This document shows, piece after piece, positions 25,790-36,998 of a stretch of 64,000 nt of DNA. The notes beneath the pieces are model-generated. The model had not been told where the DNA came from. It saw nothing but the letters and a program-made list of their open reading frames with translations, and searched no databases. The first letter of the stretch is position 1. Every line of letters begins with the position of its first letter. The position numbers and the translations under genes were made by a program. The stretch comes from Mesaphorura yosii (taxonomy: Eukaryota > Arthropoda > Collembola > Poduromorpha > Tullbergiidae): NCBI GenBank assembly GCA_009869945.1, contig WIXG01000175.1:1-64000 (forward strand). Direction: 5' to 3'.

Positions 25790-27970
25790 TACACGTTTTT
25801 GGACATGACCTTTTGTATTCGACGTAGACAAGCCGGTTTTGTGAATTCGAATTGAGTAACCAAATTTCAACTCTGGACTTGTCATTGCCTCCGACCTCGT
25901 CACTTTCTGCTCAATACATACTTAAGCTCTTCAAACAATGTGAGTCATGACTTCACAACTTCACTCGAGCACCCGTCAGTCGGGCCTGAATCAAAAGAGT
26001 ACCCAATTATCATAATCAATTGTCTCATGTTTTGGGTGGTCAGTCTACAACATTCAAAACATTGGCGACTGAGTACTGTCGTCTTTCTAACGTAGCTGGC
26101 ACATGATAATAATTGCGATTTGCACACGCTTGATCCCATACCTTCCATTACAAAGTGTAGAACTGTCCAAATTAGGCTGACGCAACATGACGAGAAACTC
26201 ACCAGTGCCGGGCATCTTGAAAATTCACCCCGAATTGCTTTCGTATTCTATCCAATCCATCATTTCTACGCCATATGTCTGCGCCTCATGCTCAACGCCA
26301 ACACCCACATCGGAAGCAAGCGTAGAACGAATGCTCTAACATATGCCTCAATTCAAATTTGTTTTGTTTTTTCTCATCTTAAATAAATGAATGTGGTGAT
26401 GATGCGCGTGAGGCATGAGATATGGAATATAGTCGTGTGCCGTGAATGCTAAATAAGGTGCAAGAAAAATACTGAGCAATTGCATTTGATTCACAAGAAA
26501 TATATCTTATGTCAGAAAGATGTTGCATTTTTTGTCTCAACACTTGCAAAGAATCCAAAATTGGAAAATGAGGGTTTCGGTTGGAGAAAAATGAAGAAAT
26601 ACAAATCATAACATAACTTCTCGGGCTTGCCGTAAATTCATTGATTCCAACTTTGATTGTGATTTTACAGTGAATCCTTTAATTAGCTTACTGCAATACA
26701 TTTCCGGTTACTTTACATATTACCATGATTCAGTTGTCAATGTATTGTCTTCCGCTATGAGCAATTGGTCATAATCCGGATGCTTTGTTTCCTTCCAAAC
26801 TCATTAATAAAACACGAGCATTATTAATATGCCGCCACAATTCCCAGCTTGGACGAACCTGAACTTGTGGCATCATTCACATTATGCATTGAAATTGCGC
26901 CACAATCACAATAATGAAGTGTTGTGAGCATGGGGTGGACGGAGTGCAAAAATCGTGCAGCGATCCTATTATGTAATATTCTGGGATTCTGATGAAATGC
27001 TGTGATGAAGTACGAACGTTCTGAGCTCACCGTCAATCTGTAAAACGGGCTCGCTTAGATAATTCTATTCGTCATAAAATCGTCGAAATCATTGAGGTAG
27101 TTGTGGTAGGTCCCAAGTTAATTATCATGTGATGTAATAACTTCTCTGAATTGTTCGTTACTTCATTGATGGACTTCCTCTCTTTCCTTCCGCTTTTAGT
27201 TGTACAGCCAAAACTCATCTTAATAAAGAAGAACTTTCGATCGTTTTCAATTCATTGCCAAATTCAGTACAGCCATCGCAGAATTATGATAATTATTTGC
27301 AAATGCAAATTTCTCAAGATCAATATAGGCGAGCCTAATACACCATTATTGGCATTATGCACAAGCCCGAGATGACTAATGTTCAGAGTATTTTAATGAT
27401 GCCTGGATTCCTGTTCCTGCTTGTGACTAATGCACGGTTTGTTTTAGTGCATGGATAGTAAAATCGCAGCCTTTACTATTACTATTCCAATACTACGCTT
27501 ACGCTTACAACTGCAAACAAAGTTAACAAAGTGTTCGCACGTTATCTCTGAGATACAAGGCAATGTGCTTTTATGGAGATAATGAGATCATTTGGTGCCA
27601 TACGCCACAACGCGACACGGAGCCGTGGGTGACGGTGACTCCATTGGTGATTCGTGCTTTAGCTTGAATTCGTGTCGTCGATCGATTTTCAAACTAAACG
27701 AATTCGATAACGAAAGAGCACCGGATAAATATAGTAAATGTGGCATATTGTAAAACCTTGAATGAATTTCACACATCACACTTGATAAAGGTGCTCATGA
27801 AGCCGTGCTAATGTGTGTCAATGTATGCATACCGGCGGCACGGGCCCGAGCCGAACCAGACGGAGACTACGGGTCAAATTGTACATTCTTTTATTACTTC
27901 CACCTGCATGACGTGTCCTGGGTAATGAATGCAATGGTGGTGGAGTGGAGTTGACAGACTACGGGTAGAG
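25790..27970. other. Intergenic DNA between carbonic anhydrase B and the EGF ligand
   Basis: About 2.2 kb, AT-rich, with no supported gene. The frames at 25945-26202 minus and 26120-26386 plus overlap and have no domain. It probably contains control DNA for the two divergent genes on either side. Confidence 0.55.
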
Positions 27971-27972
27971 AA

Positions 27973-28005
27973 TATATAAACCAGTTGACTCAAGTCGAGC
28001 CATTA
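27973..28005 (+). promoter_or_regulatory. Candidate TATA plus initiator promoter of the EGF ligand gene
   Basis: TATATAAA at 27973-27980, then CCATTA with its A near 28002, about 29 bases on. This would start a 5' leader of roughly 620 nt. The leader probably carries an intron: a strong donor (TCGTAAGT) lies at 28223 and a pyrimidine-rich acceptor (TGTTTCAG) ends at 28577. Confidence 0.4.
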
Positions 28006-28624
28006 GACTAATCAGCCCAGAGAAGGATCCAGCCGGCTCATTATCACCAGCCTACAAATTGGTTTCACTTCTGCTGTCGTCGCTTAGCTTTGGCCTGCTA
28101 TTATAATCTTTACTTTACAGTTTTACAGCAATTATTCAAATAGGCTGTCAAGTGCCTTGCCTGCATTTTGGTGGTCTAATTCAATTTCAAATCATGAGTC
28201 TTGATCACAATTACGTCGACTCGTAAGTGCCACTCATTTTACGTGTATTTATTTACACGCAGAATTGTTGTGGGTCATTCTTGTACGAATCCGAATTCTT
28301 TCTGTTCGTAGTCGTCTCGTTCACAATAACACCTTTCTTGTGTGAATCCACGTGGTTGTTTCTTGTGCCTTGTGTCGGAGAATTGTGCGTGAAATGCGTG
28401 AAGCTCCAATCCAACTCGTTTCAAAGTTCTAAAGTAATTTAACCAACCGCACTGCATTAATCCTAAGGCAGCAATGCCTTTCAACCGTTTCGGATTTCGA
28501 TTCATTAATCATTCGACTCTTTTTCAAAAGGGTTGGATTGGAGCACGCGTAATGTAAACCAGTGATTGCTGTTTCAGAACTCTGACTACGTCCACGACGA
28601 ACAAGACAAAATTGCATTGCCATC

Positions 28625-29539
28625 ATGAAATGGAAATTGGAATTTGCTTGTAAAATAATATGCCAAAATTTTACCAAATTGCAGCCACCAGCGCTAGCAA
28701 CTATTCGACCAAGATCAGGCTCAACCAGCAGTCTACGTTCAACTCCAAGTGGAAGCCGGAGAATCCGAGGAAGCGGTTTCTTTGCTCATCACTGCCACAG
28801 TAAATGGAAACTCCTCTGCGCGGTGGTCATCGTCAGTCTAATCCACATTGAAAACGCCGATGCCTGCATAGGTTGGTTCCGTCGCAGGTACGCAGAGACA
28901 CCGATAACTTCACCCGCGCCGCCAGTGCCAGTGCCAACAGTGCGTCCAAACATGACGACAATTCCCACCTATACGTGTCCAACAAACTATGATCTTCATT
29001 ACTGTCTCAATGGTGCTACCTGTTTTAGTGTCAAAATCGGTGACGCCACACTGTTCAACTGCGAATGTGCCCCCGGATACGTTGGACAGCGTTGTGAATT
29101 CAAAGATTTGGATGAATCGTACCTCGCCTCAAGACAACGTCAGCTGTTCCAGCAGGCCGGAATTACGTCCGTTGTAGTGGTACTAGTCATTATAATTGTA
29201 GCCATCTCTTTATTCCTGTACGTTCATTTCTTAAAGAAAAAGAAGCTTGATGAAGAAAATCCTATTTTAGAGAGTAGAATTAGAGGCACTAATGTCCGCG
29301 ATGATAGTGGCTTAAGTAATGATAGGAATAGAAATTTTGAGGAAGATGAGGACGTGGTCGATGGCAGACATGGACATGGTGCTAGCGAGGGCACGTCACA
29401 TAGTATTAACATAGAAGATCCAGATCAAATCAGTTCAGTTCCACTGCAAATGCCTTTGGCAACTAATCCAGAATCATCTCAACAACAAAAGCATGTCCCA
29501 TTGCTACGTCCTTTTAGTAATACACCTCTAATAGGCTAG
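28625..29539 (+). CDS. Spitz/Keren-type transmembrane EGF-receptor ligand (TGF-alpha-like)
   Basis: An uninterrupted frame of 304 aa. A hydrophobic segment at about 61-80 ending in NADAC looks like the signal peptide. A Pro/Thr-rich stretch follows, then one six-Cys EGF domain (about 118-157). The run TCPTNYDLHYCLNGATCF and CECAPGYVGQRCEFKDLD closely match Drosophila Spitz as I recall it, and a similar arginine-proline-asparagine plus IPTY lead-in precedes the domain. A transmembrane helix (about 181-202) follows AGITS; small residues at this point are what Rhomboid proteases cut in Spitz. The cytoplasmic tail is acidic and Asn/Ser-rich. Family role: a membrane precursor released by Rhomboid to activate EGFR. 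The 57 residues before the signal segment are unusual. A splice acceptor at 28684 could replace the ATG-proximal part, so the N-terminus is uncertain. Confidence 0.88.
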   Translation: MKWKLEFACKIICQNFTKLQPPALATIRPRSGSTSSLRSTPSGSRRIRGSGFFAHHCHSKWKLLCAVVIVSLIHIENADACIGWFRRRYAETPITSPAPPVPVPTVRPNMTTIPTYTCPTNYDLHYCLNGATCFSVKIGDATLFNCECAPGYVGQRCEFKDLDESYLASRQRQLFQQAGITSVVVVLVIIIVAISLFLYVHFLKKKKLDEENPILESRIRGTNVRDDSGLSNDRNRNFEEDEDVVDGRHGHGASEGTSHSINIEDPDQISSVPLQMPLATNPESSQQQKHVPLLRPFSNTPLIG

Positions 29540-29575
29540 CCGCACTAATTTGCACTGTACCATTAAACACGTAAT

Positions 29576-29611
29576 TTATTTATTTAATTGTAACTGTTGC
29601 ATTTATTTATT
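29576..29611 (+). promoter_or_regulatory. AU-rich element in the EGF ligand 3' UTR
   Basis: Two TTATTTATT nonamers (29576-29584 and 29603-29611) lie 37-72 bases past the stop codon. This nonamer is the classic target of Tis11/tristetraprolin-type mRNA decay proteins, so the message may be short-lived. Function is inferred from the motif. Confidence 0.5.
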
Positions 29612-29641
29612 ATTGAATTATAGACAGCATATGTTATGTTT

Positions 29642-29647
29642 AATAAA
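29642..29647 (+). terminator. Polyadenylation signal of the EGF ligand gene
   Basis: AATAAA, 103 bases past the stop codon, followed by T-rich sequence. Confidence 0.6.
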
Positions 29648-29659
29648 GCAGGATACTTT

Positions 29660-31585
29660 ATATTTTGTCATTGTATGACGTGGGGTTTTCCAATTTTTCC
29701 TGTTTTGTGAGATTACCACAGCTGTCCCTTTTCAGAAGTGTGAAATCCCTTGACTTTTCATTTTGCATCATCCGCACCCTGCGTTAGCAATCACGGGAAA
29801 TTGAATGCTCTGGAACGTTGTTAGCAATTTGATTGTCATACGATCCCGCTGAGCATGACTACAAAACGTTTTGTGATCACTTTAAAATTGTCCGGCGGCT
29901 GGATACGTAATTGTTCAATATTGGTCCATTCCATTTTCGTTGTCGTCATTCTCGTCATCCCCGAGTCTTTAATCTCATTTAATGTCAATCCCTCCCATGG
30001 CCAGTTCGGCACAGACAATTAAATATCAAACTTGTTGATTTTCAAGTGGGTTTATGCTCACGGTTGAACTCCCCTGCCCAAAGTTCACGATCACATTCAC
30101 ATTCCATGAATTCCATTCCATTCAAGGTTCGAGATCAAATTCTGTCCAATTCAAGGTGATTCCGCCATTTGTTGATATTTTTTATGCTGTATTTGTGGAT
30201 TTGCACTAGATACGAAAACGCTAGGAATATCAAGATAGCACCTTTGATATTGCTCTTATTTGCTCGATCGTTGCCAATTTTTACCATCGCGACTCAATAA
30301 AATCAATGGATCAAGCAAAACCATGTCCTGTTGTCCACTTTGACTGTGAACACGAACCGACACAACTTTATTAATGTTTTTGCAACCAACAGCTGACCGC
30401 GTTTTAGTGTCATAACTCATCATATCTCATAGCGGTGGAACACGAAAGTGTGAGGTCACCGGAATGTGTGTGGTATGATTAAGAGGTGGAAAGCGGAAGG
30501 AAGATAAAGATGAGACTCGGAAGGCGAGTGGCGAGGGACACGCACTCAAAGAAAAGAATTGCCAAGTCATAGCTATAAATGTCAAAAGAGGCCATTTCGG
30601 TCAAACATTTATTTAGTTTTATTACTCCACACACTTGGCTTCATCAACTACACCTCCATTCTTCATGTTTAACACTTGTCCAGGCTAAGGCTCATTTATT
30701 GGTGAGAATTCGGGAATTCCTAACCCTGTAAATTGTTGGCGGAGCGAATACGACAGAAGTGTCCAGAAAGACCTTGACTGCAGCTTCAACGTTGAGATCG
30801 AGCGTCTCCAAACTCTCATTAATAATTTCTCCTTCAGCGTCCGTATTTGTCAGAGTTCCATTTTGGGTCTAGCTTCGGAGTTCACGTTTTTTGAGGTTAG
30901 AATATAATAAATTGTTAAACTTAAATGTTAAAGAGGGTCGTCAAAATATTTTCCTGAAGTATTCATGATTTCCAAAAGTTGCCAGTTGTAATTTTCAAAT
31001 GGGGTGACAGAAATGAAATAATACGGCACGAGAAAACAGCGAAATACTAGACACCCGAACTCACTCTAACTGATAAAGTCGTTTCTTGTTCATGGAAATC
31101 TCACCTGAACAGGAATATTAAGACAGAATTGTACTTGACTTCTTAAAATGCCGACATTTCTGACATGTGAAAGACATTTCCTTTCGTGTGAATTGATAAT
31201 CACAGGACAGGACTCGAGCCTGACGATGTCAAAGCGCTTTCGTGTGACTGCGATATTATGAATGAAGAATTTTATTCTCTCAACTGGGCTCCATTCTCAA
31301 ATAGAAATTTGGAATCTATAATTTAAAGCCTGTGCCTCGTTAATGCAGGCTGGCAATAAGCATTTGACAGAAATTTTGCGAAATTGCATGCAAAATTTAT
31401 TCCCAGCCATCATCTATGAATTACATTTCGCCCACTCTAATTTAACCAGAATTCTTAATTGGATAATGATACTGAAGTGGGAGCAGCAAAAGATGAACCC
31501 TCTCTTCTGTTGGTACAGGTGCACTGCAGTTCCTCAGTATAATTACCAGATGAGAGATGAACGTGTGGCAGACAGCAAAAAGAGC
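29660..31585. other. Intergenic DNA between the EGF ligand and tRNA-Pro
   Basis: About 1.9 kb with no supported coding region; all frames are short. No repeat or additional tRNA was seen. Confidence 0.6.
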
Positions 31586-31590
31586 AAAAA
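31586..31590 (-). terminator. RNA polymerase III terminator of tRNA-Pro
   Basis: TTTTT on the minus strand starting four bases past the tRNA 3' end, with a second T-run nine bases further on. Confidence 0.8.
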
Positions 31591-31593
31591 GTG

Positions 31594-31665
31594 GGGCTCA
31601 ACCGGGATTTGAACCCGGGACCTCCTGCACCCAAAGCAGGAATCATACCCCTAGACCACTGAGCC
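31594..31665 (-). tRNA. tRNA-Pro (anticodon TGG)
   Basis: 72 nt, minus strand. The acceptor arms GGCTCAG and TTGAGCC pair with a single G-U. The anticodon stem CCTGC/GCAGG encloses the loop TTTGGGT, with the TGG anticodon at 31631-31633. The T arm CCGGG/CCCGG encloses TTCAAAT. Internal control boxes TGGTCTAGGGG (A) and GGTTCAAATCC (B) are intact and there is no intron. CCA is not encoded, as usual for a nuclear tRNA. Confidence 0.97.
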
Positions 31666-31669
31666 ACTT

Positions 31670-32595
31670 ATAATTAACGTCTTATTTAAACAGCTTTTAA
31701 CAGCAACAGTTAAAATCTGGCTTCATGTGCGCCTTAATTATTCAGGAAAGATTAATCAGGTGCTGGATACGAATGAAAAGCCATAAACTTCAGCCTGCAC
31801 ACCAGTTTAACAAACGTAGGGCTCCTGGTTGTAGCAAATCGTGCGACACAGGAGGGTTAACATAATTTATGGCTTAATTAGTTGATTAAACTTAATCCAA
31901 GCTTGATAAAATGCAACTCGTGCTGCTCCACCACACCACAAAGGGTTTTACGCCTCAGATAACCTGCTAGTTTAGGCAAATGGAAAGTATCGTGCTGAGC
32001 ATTAGAGTCCCATCGAGACTGGGAGTTACTGTCCTTCCAGCTTTGTGTACCATGGAGAACTCTGTCGGGCTCTTTGCCGAATTTGAGAAGCAGTTGCGAA
32101 TTCCAGACTGCAGATGTGCTCGACGGTCTCGAAGATAACACGGACTTCCAGCAAACGAACCCTAATCTAATCAGCTACTTATACTTGAATCATCTATTCA
32201 GATTTCCAGATGCTAGAGTTAGACTTTGCCGAAACCGTTTACTTGATCTTGCCATTGGAATCATTCGCATGTTATTCCAAATGAGACGGGATGGCTGCGG
32301 CTGCGAAGCGAGACTTTCAGTATGGCCAATTTCTGTAACCCAAACTGCTGGACTAAATGATTCCGGTAAAGATAGGATTCAATTTCAAAGAATGCAACCT
32401 ACGTCAATAACTAACCGCAGTAAAGAGGGACACGAAAACAGAGCATTGTTCTGAGGTTGAAGGATGTTTACTTTCAAGTGTGCATTAAAATTCAGGCAGA
32501 TTTGTCAATATTTGGATTAAAATCAACCTTTGGCTTCGCTCCACACATTCTGACATGCGTTCTGGAAAACACCATGATTGCATGACAATGAGAAC
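31670..32595. other. Intergenic DNA between tRNA-Pro and the lectin gene
   Basis: Contains open frames on both strands (32074-32454 plus, 126 codons; 31878-32141 minus, 87 codons) with no recognisable domain or splice pattern. I cannot support a gene here. Confidence 0.5.
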
Positions 32596-32626
32596 AGATA
32601 TAAAATAATAAAGGGTCATGACATAC

Positions 32627-32634
32627 TATAAAAT
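32627..32634 (+). promoter_or_regulatory. TATA box of the lectin gene
   Basis: TATAAAAT, 90 bases upstream of the ATG. A second TATAAAAT lies at 32599-32606. A TTCATG initiator-like motif near 32657-32662 is about 32 bases past the nearer box. Confidence 0.45.
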
Positions 32635-32716
32635 CTGCCAATTGTCAGCAGCATTTTCATGTCGGCTAGCTCCTAGCCTCAAATTTTCCTTTCCCTGGGC
32701 CTCTTAATTGCTAATC

Positions 32717-33612
32717 ATGAACTATATTGTGTCTCTATTTGTCGTATTGGCCATTGCGGCCGGCGCCAGTGGTCAACTTATTGGAGTTAATGTCAACACG
32801 CCGTACAGAATTCAAAGTCAATCAGGTGGCACGGTACGGACAACTGAACTTAATTTTAAGAAGCAAAGGCATAGTCAACTGTCTAATTTCTTTTTGCTAT
32901 GGTAGGTCTTAGATCTGTCCAACTGGATTACTACTAATGGGAACCCAATAAACAACCTCGCCATAAATGGGGCATCGGCACAACAATGGCAACTCACCGC
33001 CGAACGTAAAAAGCAATTTATTTAACCAGATTACTTAATTTGCTGCATAAAGTAATTTCGACAAATGAATCTCGCAGGTTTTGGGTACCGTATTGCATCA
33101 GTTGTGATGTACGGAAATCCACCGCCTTGTTTGTCAGTGATTACCAAAAATCGTAAGTACCCATAAATACAAACTCTACCACAAGGGATTTGTTGAATGA
33201 AGCCAATTTGAATGAAGTTGTATTTTTGTCTAGCCAATACAGGCGACGTTTACATCAATGTAAGTTATCCTTTCAATGTAAATCGATGTTGAAGCATTCT
33301 GAGTTGATTACATGGAAATTGCACGTTAAAGTGTTTCTATGACGGGAGGAACCAACAATGGGAGGTGTTTCAAATAGGAACTTCGTCTTCAAATCAAAAT
33401 GTTTTCGCAATCAGGAGTTCGGGAAACAACTGTGTTCTTCAGAACAACGGGTACGAAATACCTGGCATAAATCGTCATAACAGTAGTTATCAATCAGTCT
33501 AATTCTTAACATTTTCGAATTTGATCCATACAGGGCAGGACAGAGAGTCACATGTGCCGTCTACGACCCAAACAACATTGCGTTGAACCAGCGATGGACC
33601 TTTCTACCTTAA
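32717..33612 (+). CDS. Small secreted ricin-B-type beta-trefoil lectin
   Basis: Six exons: 32717-32833, 32906-33005, 33078-33152, 33234-33259, 33332-33450 and 33534-33612. They join with GT-AG introns to 171 aa. A signal peptide (about 1-19) ends in GASG. Three subdomains follow, each closed by a QxW-type motif: QQW at 65-67, QQW at 114-116 and QRW at 165-167. Cys90/Cys107 and Cys140/Cys153 sit where the beta and gamma repeats usually carry disulfides. This is a complete single trefoil with no catalytic domain attached, so a host sugar-binding protein is the simplest reading. The ligand is unknown, and a role in gut, cuticle or immunity would be a guess. Exon 4 is only 26 nt, and three of the five introns are exactly 72 nt. 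Confidence 0.85.
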
Positions 33613-36600
33613 AATTGTTGAATCATTATGCATTTTACTTTTGGCGAAGAAATCTTGAGAATTGTTTTCAGAAATTTAATTTCGAAGATTTCAGTTCACC
33701 TGCCTTGCATATCAATTCATGAATTCATTTCCGCCTTTCATTTCTGTATTATATGAAGGCTTGCGACTTGGGGAACTCCATCCATCGTCCATCTTGCTTG
33801 AGAACTCGTGTTGAGTACAAAAAAGTTAGAAACCCCAGGTTAAAGATGGCTCTTGGCAGCTGGCTGCTCTCTGTGGAATGTATTCCGTATGGAACCGGTT
33901 GTAAGGATTGTGTAACCCTCTTTTATTAATTTATTTTTATTAGAACAACATACAACAGCATTCTAGCAATTGCATTGATGGCACCAATGAATTCCCAATA
34001 GTTCCACAATGTGACTTCTAGCAACTTCTTCCACGTGAATCATTCCTGGACAATTGTTTCAGGAGATGTGCTAAGCAAATTATTCAATTACTAATTCGCC
34101 CACCTTTGCATCTGTGCTTTTGAGCAATGCCATACTTTCAGGTATTCAGATTTCTGATAACAAATATTACTACTATCTCACCATAGTGGCAATATTCTTG
34201 AAGCAGCAAAATATTGTAAATTCTGATAAGTTTATCCTTTCAAGGTTTTCCTTGCAGGATGCGAAAGACTTTCTTCCCACATCTTTCCACAGTTAATCCA
34301 CATCATTACATGTATTACATCGAGTTATTACTGCAACAGATTTTCCTGCCGCGCCTCAGCATCAGTCGTGCAAAACTCTGGCCGTGACATGGCACATTAT
34401 TACAACTGCAGCACAAATTTTACTTTCGTGTCCAGATGTTTGGCGGCCTGACTTTCTTGTACTTTGTGCTGGCCATCACAGTACGAAGTATAACTTGTGA
34501 AAAAGAAATCTGATCAACCGAAAGAAATCGTCTCTGCTACTTTCTTTAGCTGTTGCCTCTGTTCTTTCGTTTGGTCCGATTTCTGTTGCGAGCGTACAGC
34601 CCATTCGCGAATCGAATAAAATACTTTTTGAACTATGAAACAATATGTGCAGCAGGCATTTATGGCAGCGTGTATCTTATTTCAGCGACCACAAATGTTT
34701 CAGAGTGCGGCCAGTGAACAACTTATCGAAACCGTAATATTTCTGGCGATGGCAAAAATGGAACAGCAGCAGCAGCACTGCAGGCAAACAGGCAGGCGAA
34801 ATACAATAACGGAATTCACGTCAAAGTAGCAGTAGCAGAATCGTGGTTGGTACAAATGAGGATTTTAAGCTGACTCACGGTTTTGTACGCGATATTACAA
34901 CTATTGTATCGAGTTTCGAAAGAAAGGGTCAACCTCGAGGAGAGTTCAAAGAACGAAGAAATGCCAAATGCAGTTCGAGCTCAAATTACTTGAGGTTTCC
35001 CCACGATTGAGCATTCGCAACTTTTTTTTTTGTTCGCGATTCGCCTTTCACTTACAGTTTGCGATAAATTGAGAGACTGCTATTTAATTAGTTGGCTTTG
35101 CGACTCTGATTATCAAAAACTCCTGTGGAAGCTGTGATGTTTGCAAAGTTGTCACGGCCGAGTTCATCGTTCATATAAACCCTCTCGCTTTCTCCTGTTC
35201 CGGTTTTTGCACCAGACGCATTTTCTTACAGAAATGTTGTCAATTCAACTCGCAACCCGTGAACAGGAACTTCTAGTGTCATATTTCCGGTACAAAATCC
35301 TCACGTTGAGCCGAGAAAGTAGTACGCAAGCAAGAGAAATTGAGGTTGAATTGATGTTTTTTTACGAGTATATTATAGGCAATCAAAATCCACTTGTGTT
35401 GAACCACAATGAAGCTGGAGACTGGGAGAAAATGAAACCTTTTGAGTCGCAGACACTCAGCTCCTCTGCAAGATATTTCATCACTCGCTTTTCAGATGAA
35501 ACGATATTCTCAATAAAAATGAACCCTAAAATATAGCGCTCCAAAACACAGCGATCTTATTCGCGAATTTTTATGCATTTGCTCGTCAGTCTGGAAGAAT
35601 TAAACCGGATCATGATTCCAGTCAGTCAAAACTCACTGACTGAATCTCAAGTGCAATGGTGAATTCCGGACGTTTATAAAATATTTATTGGACGGAGATT
35701 CATACACCGCATCGCGGCGCCTCACAATGGAGGGCCTAATGAGTGCTGCCCGTGAAAAAGTGCTCAAAGGGTGCTTTCTCACTTGGGTGAATTACAATAA
35801 GCTGTGATTCTCGAGCGCTGCCATAAATTTTCCATCCCGACCGAGTTCATTCACCAGGGTAGAGTATAACAATAATTGTGAAAGTTGCAGCAGAGCCAAG
35901 ATTCAGAGTCGTATTTCCTCTCTGCTATTTCGAAAAGACATTTCTTCTCTTTCAACCCTCTACCAGTCAAGCCTGCTTTTTTCCTACAGTTATTAAATAG
36001 GATTTAGAATCGAGTTGGAGTATTAAAACGTGGTTGGAATTCGGAAACCGACCGTCTTCGTACACATTTCTTATGTTTATTGCAGTCGGTCATCAACTCT
36101 TTAAATTTCATATTCCTTAGTTTCACTCTGCCGGCGCCTTCCTACTTTCGTTTTCTTTTGGTGCCGCTGTGCTGCTGGATGCACTTCTCCAATGGCAAGC
36201 ATACACGAAGAGCAGCAATACGTTGCGCTGGATTAATAGATTATAAAATTTAATGTACCATTTATACAGAGTCCTCGTCCACGTTAAGACTGGAAACAAG
36301 TACTTTATATTTTATGTGCACCCCGAATCGCATTGCATTGAAAGAATGCATCCGCAGGCGCACGGCTCGGCTTCAATGAGCGCAAGAACAAGAAGACAAA
36401 CTGAAACCGCTTTCGCTTTTTAATTTCCTCTCCACAAGACAAAAGATTCAGACTCCTTACCCTTGCTCACTCAAGATGTTGAACATGTAAAATCAGTTTC
36501 GTTTATTTCAAGTGTCTTTAAATAAAAGGAAGTATTTGACGCGAAGATAACAACAAAAGTAATGCAATGCAATGTAATTATTGAGTTGATTAACTTTAAA

Positions 36601-36998
36601 TTCCTCAAACTAACAGTAAGTGAGGTGATAATTTATTAGATTAGTATACGATTGATTGTTCCTGGCTAATTATTTCTTATTTGTTGATGATAAGCATACG
36701 CGATACGCGTTGATAATACTCGAGTTCCTGCTTCCACTCTGTCGCCATTTAAAACATTGAATATTACAACAAACACGCCTTCTGACCAAGCAAGATCGTC
36801 TGCCGTGTCGTTTGTCAAATCAAATTGAGCATGAAACCTTGTCTACTCAACTACTCAACGCGTTACTGAAAAGAAACAACAAAGCAGCACCGATTTAGCA
36901 GCACACCTTACCGTTACAATAAAAATGACGTTATCTTGAGTGAAACAGAAAAGGAATGACAAAGCTTTAAATAATAAATTGTGGATTCTAAATCTAAC
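33613..36998. other. Intergenic DNA between the lectin and DIP-B
   Basis: About 3.4 kb. One frame of 131 codons (35141-35536 plus) has no domain and no promoter. A small hairpin lies at 35614-35646. Nothing else recognised. Confidence 0.55.
35614..35646. repeat. Imperfect inverted repeat (12-bp stem, one bulge)
   Basis: GATTcCAGTCAGT and ACTGACTGAATC are reverse complements except for one bulged C and are separated by eight bases. It is too short for a typical microRNA precursor. Confidence 0.6.

Noticed and set aside
27583-27593. TGAGATCATTT, resembling the start of the bantam microRNA
   Set aside because: The match stops after 11 bases and the flanks do not fold into a microRNA-type hairpin.
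31594-31665. tRNA-Pro as the head of a SINE
   Set aside because: The tRNA folds perfectly, is followed at once by a polymerase III terminator, and has no body or A-rich tail attached.
32074-32454. 126-codon plus-strand frame near the tRNA
   Set aside because: No recognisable domain. The minus strand is also partly open here, and neither frame shows good splice borders. A receptor-like reading was tried but the frames do not join.
32717-33612. Reading the trefoil gene as part of a two-chain toxin
   Set aside because: It is a complete small gene with its own signal peptide, stop codon and introns, and no catalytic chain lies nearby; single trefoil lectins are common in animals.
35141-35536. 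131-codon plus-strand frame
   Set aside because: No domain, no signal peptide, mixed composition; treated as noise.
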